DNA of 64,000 nucleotides from positions 6,645,985-6,709,984 of the forward strand of contig CM041196.1 of the NCBI GenBank assembly GCA_023078555.1, in the 5' to 3' direction. Both the position numbers and the translations under genes were made by a program. The notes beneath the pieces are model-generated. The model ran no database searches. It saw nothing but the letters and a program-made list of their open reading frames with translations, and was not told the origin of the DNA. How positions within the stretch are numbered: the first letter of the stretch is position 1; the number at the start of each line of letters is the position of its first letter. This DNA is from Ulva prolifera. Lineage: Eukaryota > Chlorophyta > Ulvophyceae > Ulvales > Ulvaceae. This document shows, piece by piece, positions 12,685 through 24,572 of this stretch.

Positions 12685-13348
12685 TTCTTGGCAGCAATCA
12701 CAGTCTAGGCTGTAAAATGCAGCAGTGCGGACATTTTGGCCGCGGAATGATGTGCATTGTTGACAGTGGGTTGTTGTGGCGTCTGCTGAGGCAGGTTCCG
12801 GTCGGTTTCTGAGTCAACATGCCAGAATTGCAGCTGCGTGTAGCAGTCAGCTGTTAATACAACTGGTGCGCATGATGAGATGCTGTCTTGCATTTGTGCA
12901 GAGCAGTAGGCAGCACCTCATGGGCATGCGCTGTCCATGATACAGTACTGTGCAGTCATGCTCAAGCAGCATAGGATGGGGTGCTGCCTGCACATTTCTT
13001 GCAGCCGTTGCACGATTCCAGGTGTTTCTGAGTCGTTCTGTACTCGATACTTGTTCAGAGTGTTGCATATTATTATTGACATGGTGGAAGTTCAGCTCTG
13101 TGTGTCGACAATTTGAAATATCAATGTGGCCTTTACAGGTGTGAACCAACCTGAATTTTATTTGATCAAGTGCACACAACATCAACTGATAATACAGTCA
13201 CCAGAAGCACATGACAGGCTTCCATGAACAGGCAATGCGGCATTAGCATGGAATTACGATAGTAGCTCAGGTGACGTCAGTCGAGCACCGCTCCAAGCGA
13301 TGTAGCAATATCCATCGGGCCCTTCCTGCTCCACATGTAATGGAGCAA
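12685..13348. other. Convergent 3' region of ACT gene and TAF11
   Basis: No coding signal is seen. On the minus strand a TGTAAAG string lies near 13135, about 215 bases past the TAF11 stop. It resembles the green-algal TGTAA polyadenylation signal, but a single match is weak evidence. Confidence 0.4.
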
Positions 13349-15174
13349 CTACCTGAACAGCCGCGCACGTTTGGGCTGCGGCAGGGCCTCTCCTGAGGCT
13401 TGCATCGCCTGGTGGGCTTCATACACATGAACCGGCAGTAGTGGCCCATGGTGACCTCCCCTGGCAGCTATTTTCCGGGCATGCTCAGTGAGCTCACCCA
13501 CAAACATCTTGGTCACGCCACATAGCACCATCACTACGTTGGGGTTGACTGCTCTGCCAGCAAGTGCGTCCACTAGCTGCATAGCAAGGGAGGCTGGTGA
13601 GTCTGTTCTGGCATGAGGAGCATGCACAGAATGGCTCAGATGGCTACATAAATAGCACCATCCTGGATCCCATGGTAGTGCAGTGTGTGAAGCACAGCCT
13701 TGTCTTGCTGCGAATGGTACTTCTGTGCATGGATGCTGGTGACGAATGTGAGGCTCGAGTCATATTTGGCATGTATGCTGATGATGATGTACAGAAGACA
13801 GCAGCAGCAGCATGCCTTCTTCATGGATGGATTCCTGATCCTAGAACGCTTGAATCGCTCATATCTCTCCATCTGGATGTTGTCAAATCCGGCTGCCACC
13901 TTCCTGCACAGAACCGTCTTGCACTGTTTGTTGTTCATTCGTCTGTGCATTGCCTGAACGCCAGGTTGGCATGCTGATGTGATTGTGTCTGCGGGCTACT
14001 TGGGTATGACAAGCAGCACACAGACATGGGTTCGCGACTGCACACCACACAAAGAAGTATATACACACGCAAGGGCCAGAGAAGATCATCGAGGGAAGAC
14101 CAGTCGTGTCATAGTCTGCTGCTTGACCGACACGAAGCTCGATGAGGCAGACCCAGCGCACAAAACCATCCCATACACCATCTTAATGGTAAGAACTTCC
14201 TTGAGCCACTGTTGCGGTCAGGAGCTGCGGAACTCAAGAACAAAAGTGTAAATGAGTCAGTTCACTGCCAGCAGGTAGCAATCACTGCATGTGACAGTGT
14301 CTATGACACCTGGCGAGGCAGGAACATCGCCGAAATTCCACACATCACAGAACGTGCACCGATGTGAGTTCCGTACGATTCGGCCTTCTGACGTGTGTCA
14401 AAAATCATCTCTATTTCTTTGGTTGTAAGCTGGCAACCTCCCTCTTGTTGCATCTGTTTTTTCTTGTCCTTTTCAGTCCGGAGAGCATTGCTGGCGCCGA
14501 CTTCTTGCTCATCATCCTCTGCTTCGTCACCCATTCCCTCATCCATACCGCCGTCAACGTTGACGACAGATGTAAAATTTGCTGGGCCGGGCGAGGATGT
14601 CGGCAATGTGCTGGGACCTGGTGTCCCAAGCGTGACTGCAGGTGTCGCCATATCCTCCTCCTCGATCTCTCCTATATCATCCTCTCCAATTTTGTTATCA
14701 TCAGACTCTGTTTCTGCATCGGGTGGCGATGAGGGCGCGGGCGTTGGTGCACCGCTGGTTGGGCCTGGTGTTAGAGCTGGTGCTGTTGTTGGGGGCTCAG
14801 TATCTGATCCATCACCTTCGTCCTCATCGTCTATAAAACACGATCGACTTAATCAATCACAACCTTGATATGGCAGTGGTGATCAAGCACAAAGCGTCGC
14901 ATTCTCTACTTCAGGCTCAGCTGCTATGGCAATGCGAACCTTCGCCATCGTCATCCTCAGCATCCTCTTTGTCCAGCTCAGCCTCCAGTTCCTCCATCAT
15001 ATCTTCCTCATCGTCATCCTCATCATCATCGTCCTGGCCATCGCCGTCAGCATCTCCATCGCCGTCGTCATCGCCTTCATTGTCCAATTCAGTACCATGC
15101 TGTGAGGGCAACGGTTGCTCATCATCGGGGCTATCCTCTTCAAGGAGCGCCAGCAAGGACATTTCCTCAGCCAT
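13349..15174 (-). CDS. TAF11: Transcription initiation factor TFIID subunit 11 (TAF11)
   Basis: Four exons read on the minus strand: 15174-14940, 14830-14377, 13903-13816 and 13576-13349, giving 334 aa with all phases matching. TAF11 pairs with TAF13 through a histone fold inside TFIID. The first exon is strongly acidic (runs of D/E), as in TAF11 N-termini. The histone fold is in the last two exons: MERYERFKRSRIRNPSMKK joins directly to LVDALAGRAVNPNVVMVLCG, then VTKMFVGELTEHA and GPLLPVHVYEAHQAM, which matches the family order of helices. The join after MKK needs a GC donor (AAG|GCATGC), because no GT is available at the conserved position. The start is the first in-frame ATG before the acidic block. 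The gene is divergent from SPT16. Confidence 0.88.
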
Positions 15175-15829
15175 ATTGCCGGGTTTTGGCCGATGATGGG
15201 AACACCTCACGTGTATCGACGACGTTTTTCAAGTTGATCTACATTTGCACAAAGGTCTACACATAGACCTCAAAGCGCACGCTGAACAGGTAAAGAAGCT
15301 CCCACGGTTATTGAATTGTGATATATAGGATGTCATGTGATCGATACATCCTTCCCTGCGTGCTGGGCTCTGCGGAAGGCGTCGGAAAGGAGCCAGCCTG
15401 ATCGGCAAACATGTCAAGGTGGCCATACATGCGCTCTTGCAGCCCTTGACATAAGTGAGCTCCTCATCGCGGCATTATGACCCATAGGTTCCTACTTGGC
15501 GCAGCTGCACAACCGTCGCCCTGCGCTCGCCAGCCCGGGCATGCATGGATGTGATGCCTTGGTTTGTGCAGGAATGCCTGTAGCCATCACGCGTTGCTGC
15601 GTCGCTGCTTCGGCACGGCAACCGTGCTACCGTGGCCGAGCACTCAGTGGGCACACACCGTCCAAATTAATTTTTCGAAATCTTGGGACTTGGCATGAGT
15701 TTGTGTATACAGTCCCCCTTTCCCGACGGCCTCGTTCATGCGCTGTTGACCGTGTTCGTGCAACAGCGCAAAGTTTTCAATCTAGGCAAAATTATAATTA
15801 TGCGTTTTTGCGGCTAGGTGATCGCTGTG
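15175..15829. promoter_or_regulatory. Divergent intergenic region between TAF11 and SPT16
   Basis: These 655 bases separate the TAF11 start codon (minus) from the SPT16 start codon (plus), so both promoters and both 5' UTRs must lie here. I see no clear TATA box or shared palindromic operator. The shared-promoter reading is inferred from gene orientation only. Confidence 0.45.
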
Positions 15830-18800
15830 ATGAGCTTGAATCCGTCTGTGTTTCAGGAGCGCCTTGAGCGAGTCCTGAGCGCATGGAAGGCACGCAATCC
15901 CGCGTGTAATCTGTCAATTGTTTCAACATAGCCGAGCTTGCTGCATGTTGCGTTCTGTGCCGCTCTTGAAGTGGGGCTGCAGGCGGCAGGCTTTGAATTC
16001 GACTCCAGCTGTCTCGGAGATAGTGTTCTGTTCGCACGTCGAACGGCCACCTCATTCACCGCATCACCACGGCGCATGCAGGATGATGAAGCTGGAGGCT
16101 GGGCTGCGTTTTCGTCCTTGGTGATCACCACAGGCAAGCGCGATGCAAGCGTCCTCCAGTACTTCAAATCCGTTGCGTTCCATCAATGGCTTTTCGGCCT
16201 GGAAGTCGCAGGTAAGTCAAGAATTGAGCAGCAAACTTTTATTACGCAGTTTTACTTGCCGAAAAATGTGGCTTAAAATCACTGTTCGTTGCAGACATCA
16301 CAATAATTCTAACTCAAACTTCAATGCGAATACTGACATTCGACGGCAAGAAAGGTGCTCCACTACCACAGGACAATCACCAAGTGACTTGAAATGCGTG
16401 GAAGCTGAAGTACACGGCTGACAGGGTGCATTATTGCAGCGAATGTGCTCGAGTCCCTCGCTCCTGCCGCGGAAGCCGCCGGCTGCCCTTTGCAGCTGAT
16501 CAAGGTGCCTAAAGGCGGAGATCCCACTGAACAATGCGGGGAGGCGATTGAATTTGCACGTGCTAGCCCGGATGAGTTCGTTGGGGGCCTCCCAAAGCTC
16601 AAGCAATCGGGACCCCTCTGTGACGCCTTCGCAGCAGCCCTGGCATCCAGCGGTGTGACGCTAACAGATGCCTCATTCCCGTTAGCCATCCTGCTGGTCA
16701 CACACGACCAGCAAGCAGCCCTTCAGAACTCTCGCAAGTCAGGATTCCTTTCGTCCAGTGTCATGAATCATGCCATCAAGTACGTGGAAGACTGCATTGA
16801 CAAGCGCAAGGTATGGGCCGTCCGACAAATATGCACTGCCGCCAACAAATCAGCCCCACCAACAACGCCTCAGCAGCTCCAATCTACCATGCCGACAGCA
16901 TTTGTATCAGCAGGTAGCACACCTCGGCAGCGTCCCACCTGGGGTGCAACCTGCATACACGCCTTTGCAGCAGCTGTTCCGCTGAAGGCCTCTGTGCCGT
17001 CACCAGTGCACCACCAAGCACCTTCCCCCATTTGATCCCCTGTATACTCCATGCATCCCTGTGCTCTGCCCGCCCCGTTCAGCAGCAACGCCACGACCCC
17101 GCCACCTCACCTTGCAGGCAGTCAAGCACAGCACAGTCAGCGAGTACATCCAGAAGGTCATCTCAGAGCCTGGCAAGTTCGGCATCAAGCTCAAGGCGGA
17201 CATCTGCGAGTACGCGTACCTGCCGGTCGTCGCGTCGGGGGGCGCGTTTGAGCTGCGTGTCGGGGCGATCACCGACGACTCCCGCCTGCATGACGGCGTC
17301 GTCATGCTACACATCGGCGGCAAGTACAACAGCGAGTGCACCAACATCTGCCGCACTCTCTTCTTCCACCCCACGTCCCAGTGCGCCCCTCTCGCTCCCA
17401 GCAGCTGCCTCTGCATGTGTGGTGAGGGCACAGTCGGAGACAGTCGCATGTAGTAAAGTGCTGCGCCCACATGTGGCTGCACGTGGCTGCACGTGTCGAT
17501 CCAGGTTGTGCGGGCGCCGTATGTTCACCTGCGGCCCGTGCGTGAGCCAGACGTGAAGATTCAACCATGGGCATTCTGTTTGTTGTGGGGAGGCTATGCA
17601 TATTGCTGCGGCAGGGGGCGGAGGGGGGGGGAGGAGGGCACACTCCATGCCGCCGTCTGCGCAGAAATTCGGCAATAGAACACCTGTCCATTGCATCACA
17701 CTGCTGCAAACTTTGTACAATGTCTGGCATGAGCGTTCAACATGGCGAATCACTATTCCCCATGTGGCCCAGTGGCGTGCAGCATGGAGAAGGTGTACAG
17801 CGCGGTCCTTGCGGCTCAGGCGGCGGCCATCGCGGCGCTGTCGCCGAAGCGGCCGCTGTCCGCGGCGTACGCGGCCGCCGTAGAGGCCCTGAAGCGCGCC
17901 GGCATGCCGGACCTCGTGCCGAAGCTGCAGAAGAACGTCGGCACCGGCATCGGGCTGGAGCTCAGCGAGCGGCGGCTCGCGCTGTCGGCCTCGAACGAGA
18001 CGCACCCCCTCCAGGGCATGGTTTTCAACGTGACCGTAGGGGTGCAGGACATCGCGAACGAGGACGCCACAGACGCCCGCGACAAGACCTTCGCAGTGCA
18101 GGTGTGCCTGGCTGAGTAAAGTAAATCTGATTTTACTGAGCCGTATCCTGAAGCGGACATTGACAATTCCGAATTAACGGAACCACATATCCCGTGTGGC
18201 GACAAGGCTTTCCGCTTTATTTGGCTTGTGAATGGTTTGTTGAGTGGTATCTGATGCGGCTGTAAAATCATCGTTGTCTGTGATGCTCGGCACAGGACAG
18301 GGCACCTGCGCGGCCGTCTTGCAGCCGCGATGCGGCTCAGTGGTTGCCACTCGGGCGCTGGGGTGCAGGTGGCGGACACAGTAGTCATCGGCGCGGACTC
18401 GACGGAGACGTCGACGCGCTTCACGAACTCCGGCTGGGGCGACGTGTCGTATGAGATCAAGGACGACGAGGAGAGTGCCGCCGACGTGAGTGACTTTGAC
18501 GATGACCTCGGCTCCCCCTCAGGGTGCGGCAGCTTGTCGTGGCACTCGCCTTGCATGGGCGATTTGACCCGAAATCAGTGCAAGTGGCACTGACGTAGGA
18601 TGATGTCCAGCTGGCCGTTCTGAATGCGGCTTTGACCCATTTGACGATGCTAAGGCACAGGCCGCTTCGTGGCGGATCAGCTCTTGATGGCTGCGGCCAG
18701 ACAGACACAGTGTTCCCGGTGCTCATTGCACGGCGTTGTGCGCTGCGCTGTCTTTCTGACTGTGATCCAGATGTGAGCTGGCGCACGCCGGTGCTGTTTT

Positions 18801-21800
18801 GGTTGTGGCTTGACCAGAACGAACGATCCAGCCTCCAGCCAAAGCGTGGCTCGATGAATGTTGGCACGGCCCACATCACTATTCTGTGACTGGCATTGCT
18901 GTGATTGATTCAGTCGAAGCGCATGCATGATCATGCCCTCCACGTCGTGGCAGGCGCATGCGCTGGAGGGATCACAGCGAATCGCAGCAGCAGCATCAGG
19001 CTTTAGATCCATTGGGTCATGCATGGCCACACGGACCTTCGTGATAAATGCTACCTGGTGAGCATGACGCCGCCGTTGCATACCGTGCTCTGGACATTTT
19101 GATCACACGCTGTGTCTCAGCCCTGCCGTGGCATAGGCATGGCGATGCCACGCCTGCGCCTGCGATGCCGACAGCTGTTTGAATGGCTGTGGCGACACGT
19201 GCAGGGAGAACGGGCCGGACCCAAACCTCGGGCGCGGCCGCCGCAACGCCGCACGTGCCGCCGACACTGCGGAGCACGCCGCAGCGATCGCAGAGCGCAA
19301 GCGCAAGCAGGATGCGCTATCTACAAAGAAGAATGAGGAGACGTATAAGCGCCTGACCGCACAGGTATGTGCCCCCCGCATTGACCCTGCAGGGGTGGTG
19401 GCGGTGAATGTGTGTTCGTGTAGAGGTTCTGTCGATATCCTGTGTGCCGATGTGGATTGGAGTCTACTGAGCCGGGTGGAGTCTGTATGTGGCTGTTGGT
19501 GCCTGGAATGTGGTGCATCACTGCGGCACATGCAAGGCAAGGCAATGCCAGATCATCGCTGCATGTGATTCGGTGGGGGAGCTGCGTCGCTGTGGCTAGC
19601 GCACACAAGGCTGCAGCTTGTGGTCATTACTTCTTGTAATTCTGCACCTCTTCAATCAGCGCCTGGCGCTGCTCCTCAAGTTCACCCTTCTCCTTGCCAA
19701 TCAGCTTGCCAAGAAGCTGATCCTCAAGGCCGACCATGGTCACAGTAAAGTCAATCAGGGTGACCTTGGCACTGAGCTCGGGTGTATAGTGCGGGTTGGG
19801 AAGGCGGGTCGTGCAGAAGAGCTTGAAGTTGGGGTCAAAGTCGACCTCTTTGTCAGCCAGGGGCATGATGTACGAGCGCCCTTTCTTGACCACGCGCTTC
19901 TCGAGCACAGGGTCCTGGTGTGGTGGTCATACGTGTCCAAACAAAATTTTACGTGCACGCTGCCGCAAGGAGCAGGACCGCTGATGCAGTGAGCCCGGCA
20001 GCAGTTCCAGCCATGGCAACATAACAAATCAGCAAGTTGACCATGTCTGGTAGGTCTGGTGGGGTTTGTAGCGGCTCCATCTTGTGTGGAGGCTGCTCCA
20101 CGTTCAGTGGCAAGCCCTGGTGCTTTTGCGGGCGGGGTCACAGGGCATGGGCCCGCAGGAGGCATGCAGTTTCCGTGGCTTGTGCTCGGCCAGAGTGTCC
20201 TGAGTTTCGTCGTGTTCTCATGCATGCCGGCTCCAGCCTGCGATTCACGCCGTTCATCTGTTGCACCTGATTTTGCAGCGACACAGGCTGAGGAATGAGT
20301 GGTGAGGGGGCATCACTGGCGGGGGTGCTGCTGCAGGCGGGGAACGAGGAGGCGGAGGACACGCGGATGCGGCTGGTGACGCAGGCCTCGTGCTACAAGG
20401 TGCCCGCGGCCGTGCCGCCGCAGCGCAACCTGCTCGTGTCGCTCGACGCGAGTGCCGAGGCGCTGCTCGTGCCGATCATGGGCGTGCTCGTGCCCATGCA
20501 CATCCTCACCGTCAAGGCCATCCAGTACTCCCAGGTACGTGTTTCCTTGGCTTGAACATGAGCTGTCTGAATGCCAGTGTCAGCTTTGAAGATCGAAAAT
20601 GTTTCTGGGTTACCTCGACGGTCGGGATCTTCAGACAATGGCTTTAATTCTTGAAAAACAATTTGTTGGAGCGGCTACAAGAGAGTGTGATTGAACGTTT
20701 CTTGTGACTTACGGTCGCCCAGGACGAGAAGCCTGCAGCTGACGCGGTCCTTGCGACTAGGAAAGGTTGGTGCCATGGAGCTGGGGCAGGTTGTTGCATG
20801 TTTGTGCCAACAGTGAGGTCAAGACCTGCTTGTTCAGCCGCAGCAGCACCCCCGCACTGCCGCTACCACACACACTGTACTCCTGTGATAGCCACACATC
20901 GCTGTGGGGCTGCTGGAATGTCGGTGCTGCCATGTTCAGCCCCTGCCGGCATATGAATCTGCCAATCAACACATCTACCGCCTCGCATCCTCAAATTGCG
21001 CAATCCCAACAGGCAGTGAGGGAGGCATGGCATAGGCACACGCCAACAGCAGGGCTGCCCTTTTAGATCCTGGCTGGCCACCAGCAGGAGAGCTGGCGGC
21101 AGCGTAGATTGCCGCTGCCTTGAGAGTGAGCAGTGGATGGCTCGTGCAGGACGGCGAGGCGAACGACAAGGTGCACTCGTACGTGCGCATCCAGTTCCAC
21201 TGCAACGCTGCGTACGAGGCGCGGCAGGCGCACCCCCACGCCGCCTTCATCAAGGAGCTCTCCTTCCGCAGCGCAAAGTCCGACGCCGCTCAGAAGTTCG
21301 TGCAAGTGCGCCCCTCTCTCCGCAGATCTCATGGGCGTCTATATTTGAGACAAAATACATACAAACTTACACTATACATACAAACTTTTTTTTTGGCGAT
21401 TTCAAGTAATTCACATTACACTAGATAGTTTACGCTACCTTTTTTGTTACTGTGCTCTGTGCATGGCTTGGGGCACCATGACACGTCGGGAGCGTGCAGG
21501 AGGCGCAGGCGCTGCGGCGGCAGGTGATGGTGAAGGACAAGGAGGCCGCGGAGCGCGCGACGCTGGTGAAGCAGGAGAAACTGCAGCGCCACGCGAACCG
21601 GTCGCCGCTGCGGCTGGTGGACGTCTGGGTCTTCCCGACGCTGTCGCAGAAGCGCAAGACGCCGGGCACGCTGGAGTGCCACTACAACGGCTTCCGGTGC
21701 GCTCCGCACGCTTTGCCTCGCGCGTCGCTTCACCAGCATGCGACTGGTCGCCGCACTGTATGGGCCGTTTGTATTGCCTGTGGTGGTCTACGGGGGTTCC

Positions 21801-24572
21801 ATATGGGTTTGTGGTTTTGAATCTTTCGCAATATTGCCCATGCGGCGCTGTCGCCAGCCGCACAGGTAGAAGCTGCATCGACTTGCGCGTTTGCGTCCCC
21901 GACAACAAGGTGGCGTCGAGCAGTTCATTTCGTGCATTGTAAGTTCTTCGGTCTGTCTCTGCATGTGGAGAGGCAGGTTCTGCGGCAATACGCTGCTCGT
22001 CCGCAGCGACAGGGCTGGGGCGCGGTGGAGTGGCGACGGTGCCCGCCAGGGGTTGCCGTCACGGCATCATGGCGGGGAAGGTGCCGTCGGTGCCGGCCCT
22101 GATCGCGCCGTCGCAGTGCAGGTATTCGATGCCCGGTGGGGAGTCGCTGGAGATCACGTTCAGCAACATCCGGCACGCGTTCATGCAAGAGGCGGAGAAG
22201 GAGCTCATCACGCTCGTGCACTTCTCCCTGAAGAACCCGATCATGGCGGGCAAGAAGAAGACGACGAATGTGCAATTCTACACCGAGGTCATGGGCGATA
22301 CTGCCGCCGTGCGTCGCCCTCCTGCCTCTGCCTGCTCCTGTTCCACCAGGCAATGGTGATGGCTTCAGGGGGATGCAAGGGTAGAAGTTCCTGGGCTTTT
22401 GCATGCCTGCTGTGTCTTCAATGTTGCAGTCGTTGGTGATGGATGCTTTGCACTGGAACATGCTGGCCCTGCTCATCGCTGTGTTGCACCCTTCATGCCC
22501 GAAGGGGCACTGGCCCCAGACAAGTTCATTCAGAACTCACGTGGTTCCGGTCCGGTGTGGACCTTTCACAACTGAAGCCGGCAGTCTGCATTCTGGTGAA
22601 ACACAACCAAACAAACTCTGCGGAACAAAACACACACATATGCAGACGGTGGATGGGCGGCGCAGCGCGTACGATCCGGACGAGCTCGAGGAGGAGCAGC
22701 GGGACCGCGAGCGCCGGCAGAAGATCAACCACGAGTTCCGGCGCTTCACGAAGAAGGTGCAAGATCAGTGGGACCGCGACTTCGCGGCCCTCAAGCTCGA
22801 GTGGGACTCCCCGTTCCGGTGCGGCCCTGCGCCACCCACACCACAGGGCGTCGCCACACCCCACATCAACGCCATGTGACGTGCCCACTAGACTGGCCAC
22901 AGCCGCATCAGCACGCTGTACAGGGCGTGCGAGAGCGGGGACGAGCGCTCAGTGTGCTCTGCGGCGTCGGCTCGTGTGCTCTGCAACGCTCTTTGTGGAC
23001 AGATAACTGAGTCAAATCCGTACACCTGTCCGCTCGCGGCCTATTGCCGCCACTGTCGCATCATGCGATTCTTAATTGTTATTATTATTTTTTATTTGAG
23101 CGGCAGACAGCAGGAGTGAGCGCACGTTTATCTCACCATCCTACATCTGCGGAACAGTCCACATCACACCATCTACAGCATCAAGCAGCTGGTCCGTGAC
23201 GGCGCATGGGTGCAGGGACCTCGCGTTCCAGGGCAACACGGGCAAGTCCACGGTCGTGCTGATGCCGACGGTGCACTGCCTCGTGCAGCTCGTCGAGGCG
23301 CCGTACACTGTCGTGCCTCTCGCCGACGTCGAGATCGTCAACCTCGAGCGCGTCGGCTTCAACGGCAAGACGTTTGACCTCGTCGTCATCTTCAAGGACT
23401 TTGCGCGGGATGTGCTCATGATCGGCAGCGTGCCGACGCAGGCGCTCGACGACATCAAGAGCTGGCTCAACACGCAGGACATCAAGTTCTTCGAGAGCAA
23501 GCTCAACCTGCAGTGGAAGCAGATCCTCAAGACGATCGTGGCGGACCCTGACGAATTCATGCAGGCCGTGCGCACCCCCCTGTGCCGCTGCCGCAGCGCA
23601 GCATCTGCTGCCGCAGCATAGTTTTGCTGTCCCTGCTTGTGAAGGTGGTGTCAGCTGCGCTCCATGGACCCGACGCTGTTCTCGCTGTACTGTTCTCGAA
23701 ACATAGCAGAGGCCCAGGACGCCTTCACGCCGTATGGTGCGTGTGAGGGGTGCAGCGTGCGTGACGTCGGCCGGTGCATGCAGGGCGGCTGGGCGGGCTT
23801 TCTGGACGCAGACCACAGCGATGGAGAGGGCGACGAGGACGAGATTTCGGAGGAGTTCCAGCCGAGCTCCGACGGCGCCGACGATGACGACGACAGCGAT
23901 AGCGACAGCGCGTCCGTCGTCAACTCGTCCGACGAGGATGACGACGTGCGCCCCCCCCCCCCCCCCCCCTGTGGCAGTTCCTTGGTATGGCGGCCACATT
24001 ATTGGATTGCCATAGCCCCACCTGCACATGAACTCTTCTCTGCACATGCATTGTGCCTGCACTTGTGCGGCATGGCGAGGTCGAACCTGTGACGCCTAGC
24101 TCAAGGGCACGGGAGCGACGCTGCACATGGCGGGCGGGGAGGTGACAGGAATACGTGTGACAGGGCGCTGCCGCCATGGTATGCACAGCAGTGCTGTCGA
24201 ATGCGGCCAGTGTGGCTTGGACGGCATGCGTTGCGCGTGCAGCAGAGTGGCTGACGCACTTGCGCCTGTCCTTTTTCACGAAGCCCCCCCTCCCCCAAGG
24301 CTAGAGGGGACCCTGACATGAACTGCATGACGGCGGTGGTGGCTGTGCAGGATGAGGAGTACAGCAAGGACTCAGAGGAGGAGGAGGGCATGGACTGGGA
24401 CCAGCTGGAGGACGAGGCGCGCCGCGCCGACAAGCTGCGGGAGGAGTCGGGTGACGAGGCGAACGACCCCCGCGCGCAGAAGCGCAAGCGCCCCCCCGGC
24501 AGTGGCGGCGGCGGCGGCGGCGGCGGCGGGAACAAGCACCGTGGCTCGGCGCCGGTCAAACGGCGGCGGTAG
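15830..24572 (+). CDS. SPT16: FACT complex subunit SPT16 (histone chaperone)
   Basis: SPT16, with SSRP1/POB3, forms FACT, which displaces and reassembles H2A-H2B ahead of polymerases. Exons placed: 15830-15905, 15990-16211, 16295-16354, 16440-16810, 17118-17380, 17783-18101, 18369-18485, 19205-19364, 20337-20534, 21150-21305, 21500-21696, 22122-22308, 22646-22818, 23216-23567, 23784-23945, 24351-24572. All phases fit except across 18485-19205, where one short exon is probably missing. Family landmarks in order: FQERLERVLSAWKARNP, FHQWLFGLEVADITIIL, the peptidase-like domain (YLPVVASGGAFELRVGA, LQKNVGTGIGLELSERRL), RKRKQDALSTKKNEETYKRL, a PH-like pair (KKTTNVQFYTEVMGD, NLERVGFNGKTFDLVVIFKD, DDIKSWLNTQDIKFFE) and the acidic tail (EYSKDSEEEEGMDWDQLEDE). 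The tail ends in a basic KRKRPP/KRRR segment. Length, about 1080 aa, agrees with the family. The start at 15830 puts the conserved ERL helix near residue 10. Confidence 0.95.
18117..18205 (-). repeat. Dispersed MITE-like repeat copy 1, in SPT16 intron
   Basis: Read on the minus strand, this stretch shares CCGTTAATTCGGA, TTGTCAATGTCC and CAGGATACGGCTCAGTAAA with the sequence at about 53283-53390 on the plus strand. The two copies are in opposite orientation. This one lies within the SPT16 intron that starts at 18102. No coding capacity is seen. Confidence 0.75.
19631..19914 (-). pseudogene. Isolated dynein heavy chain motor-domain exon, antisense inside an SPT16 intron
   Basis: The minus-strand reading begins DPVLEKRVVKKGRSY and continues through DFDPNFKLFCTTRLPNPHYT, ELSAKVTLIDFTVT, GLEDQLLG and ELEEQRQALIEEVQNYKK. 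This is the highly conserved AAA-module segment of dynein heavy chains, and its frame is intact over 94 codons. It is bounded by a usable acceptor (cacaccag) and a donor (AA|GTAATG). I found no neighbouring dynein exons on either strand, although the full gene would need over 4000 codons. It is therefore an orphan exon: either a relic of a duplicated or decayed dynein gene, or part of a gene whose other exons are too diverged to see. Whether it is transcribed is unknown. Confidence 0.82.
23950..23969 (+). repeat. Poly-C tract just after an SPT16 5' splice site
   Basis: About 20 consecutive C begin five bases into the intron that starts GTGCG at 23946. The tract follows the exon encoding the first acidic block. 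Confidence 0.85.
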
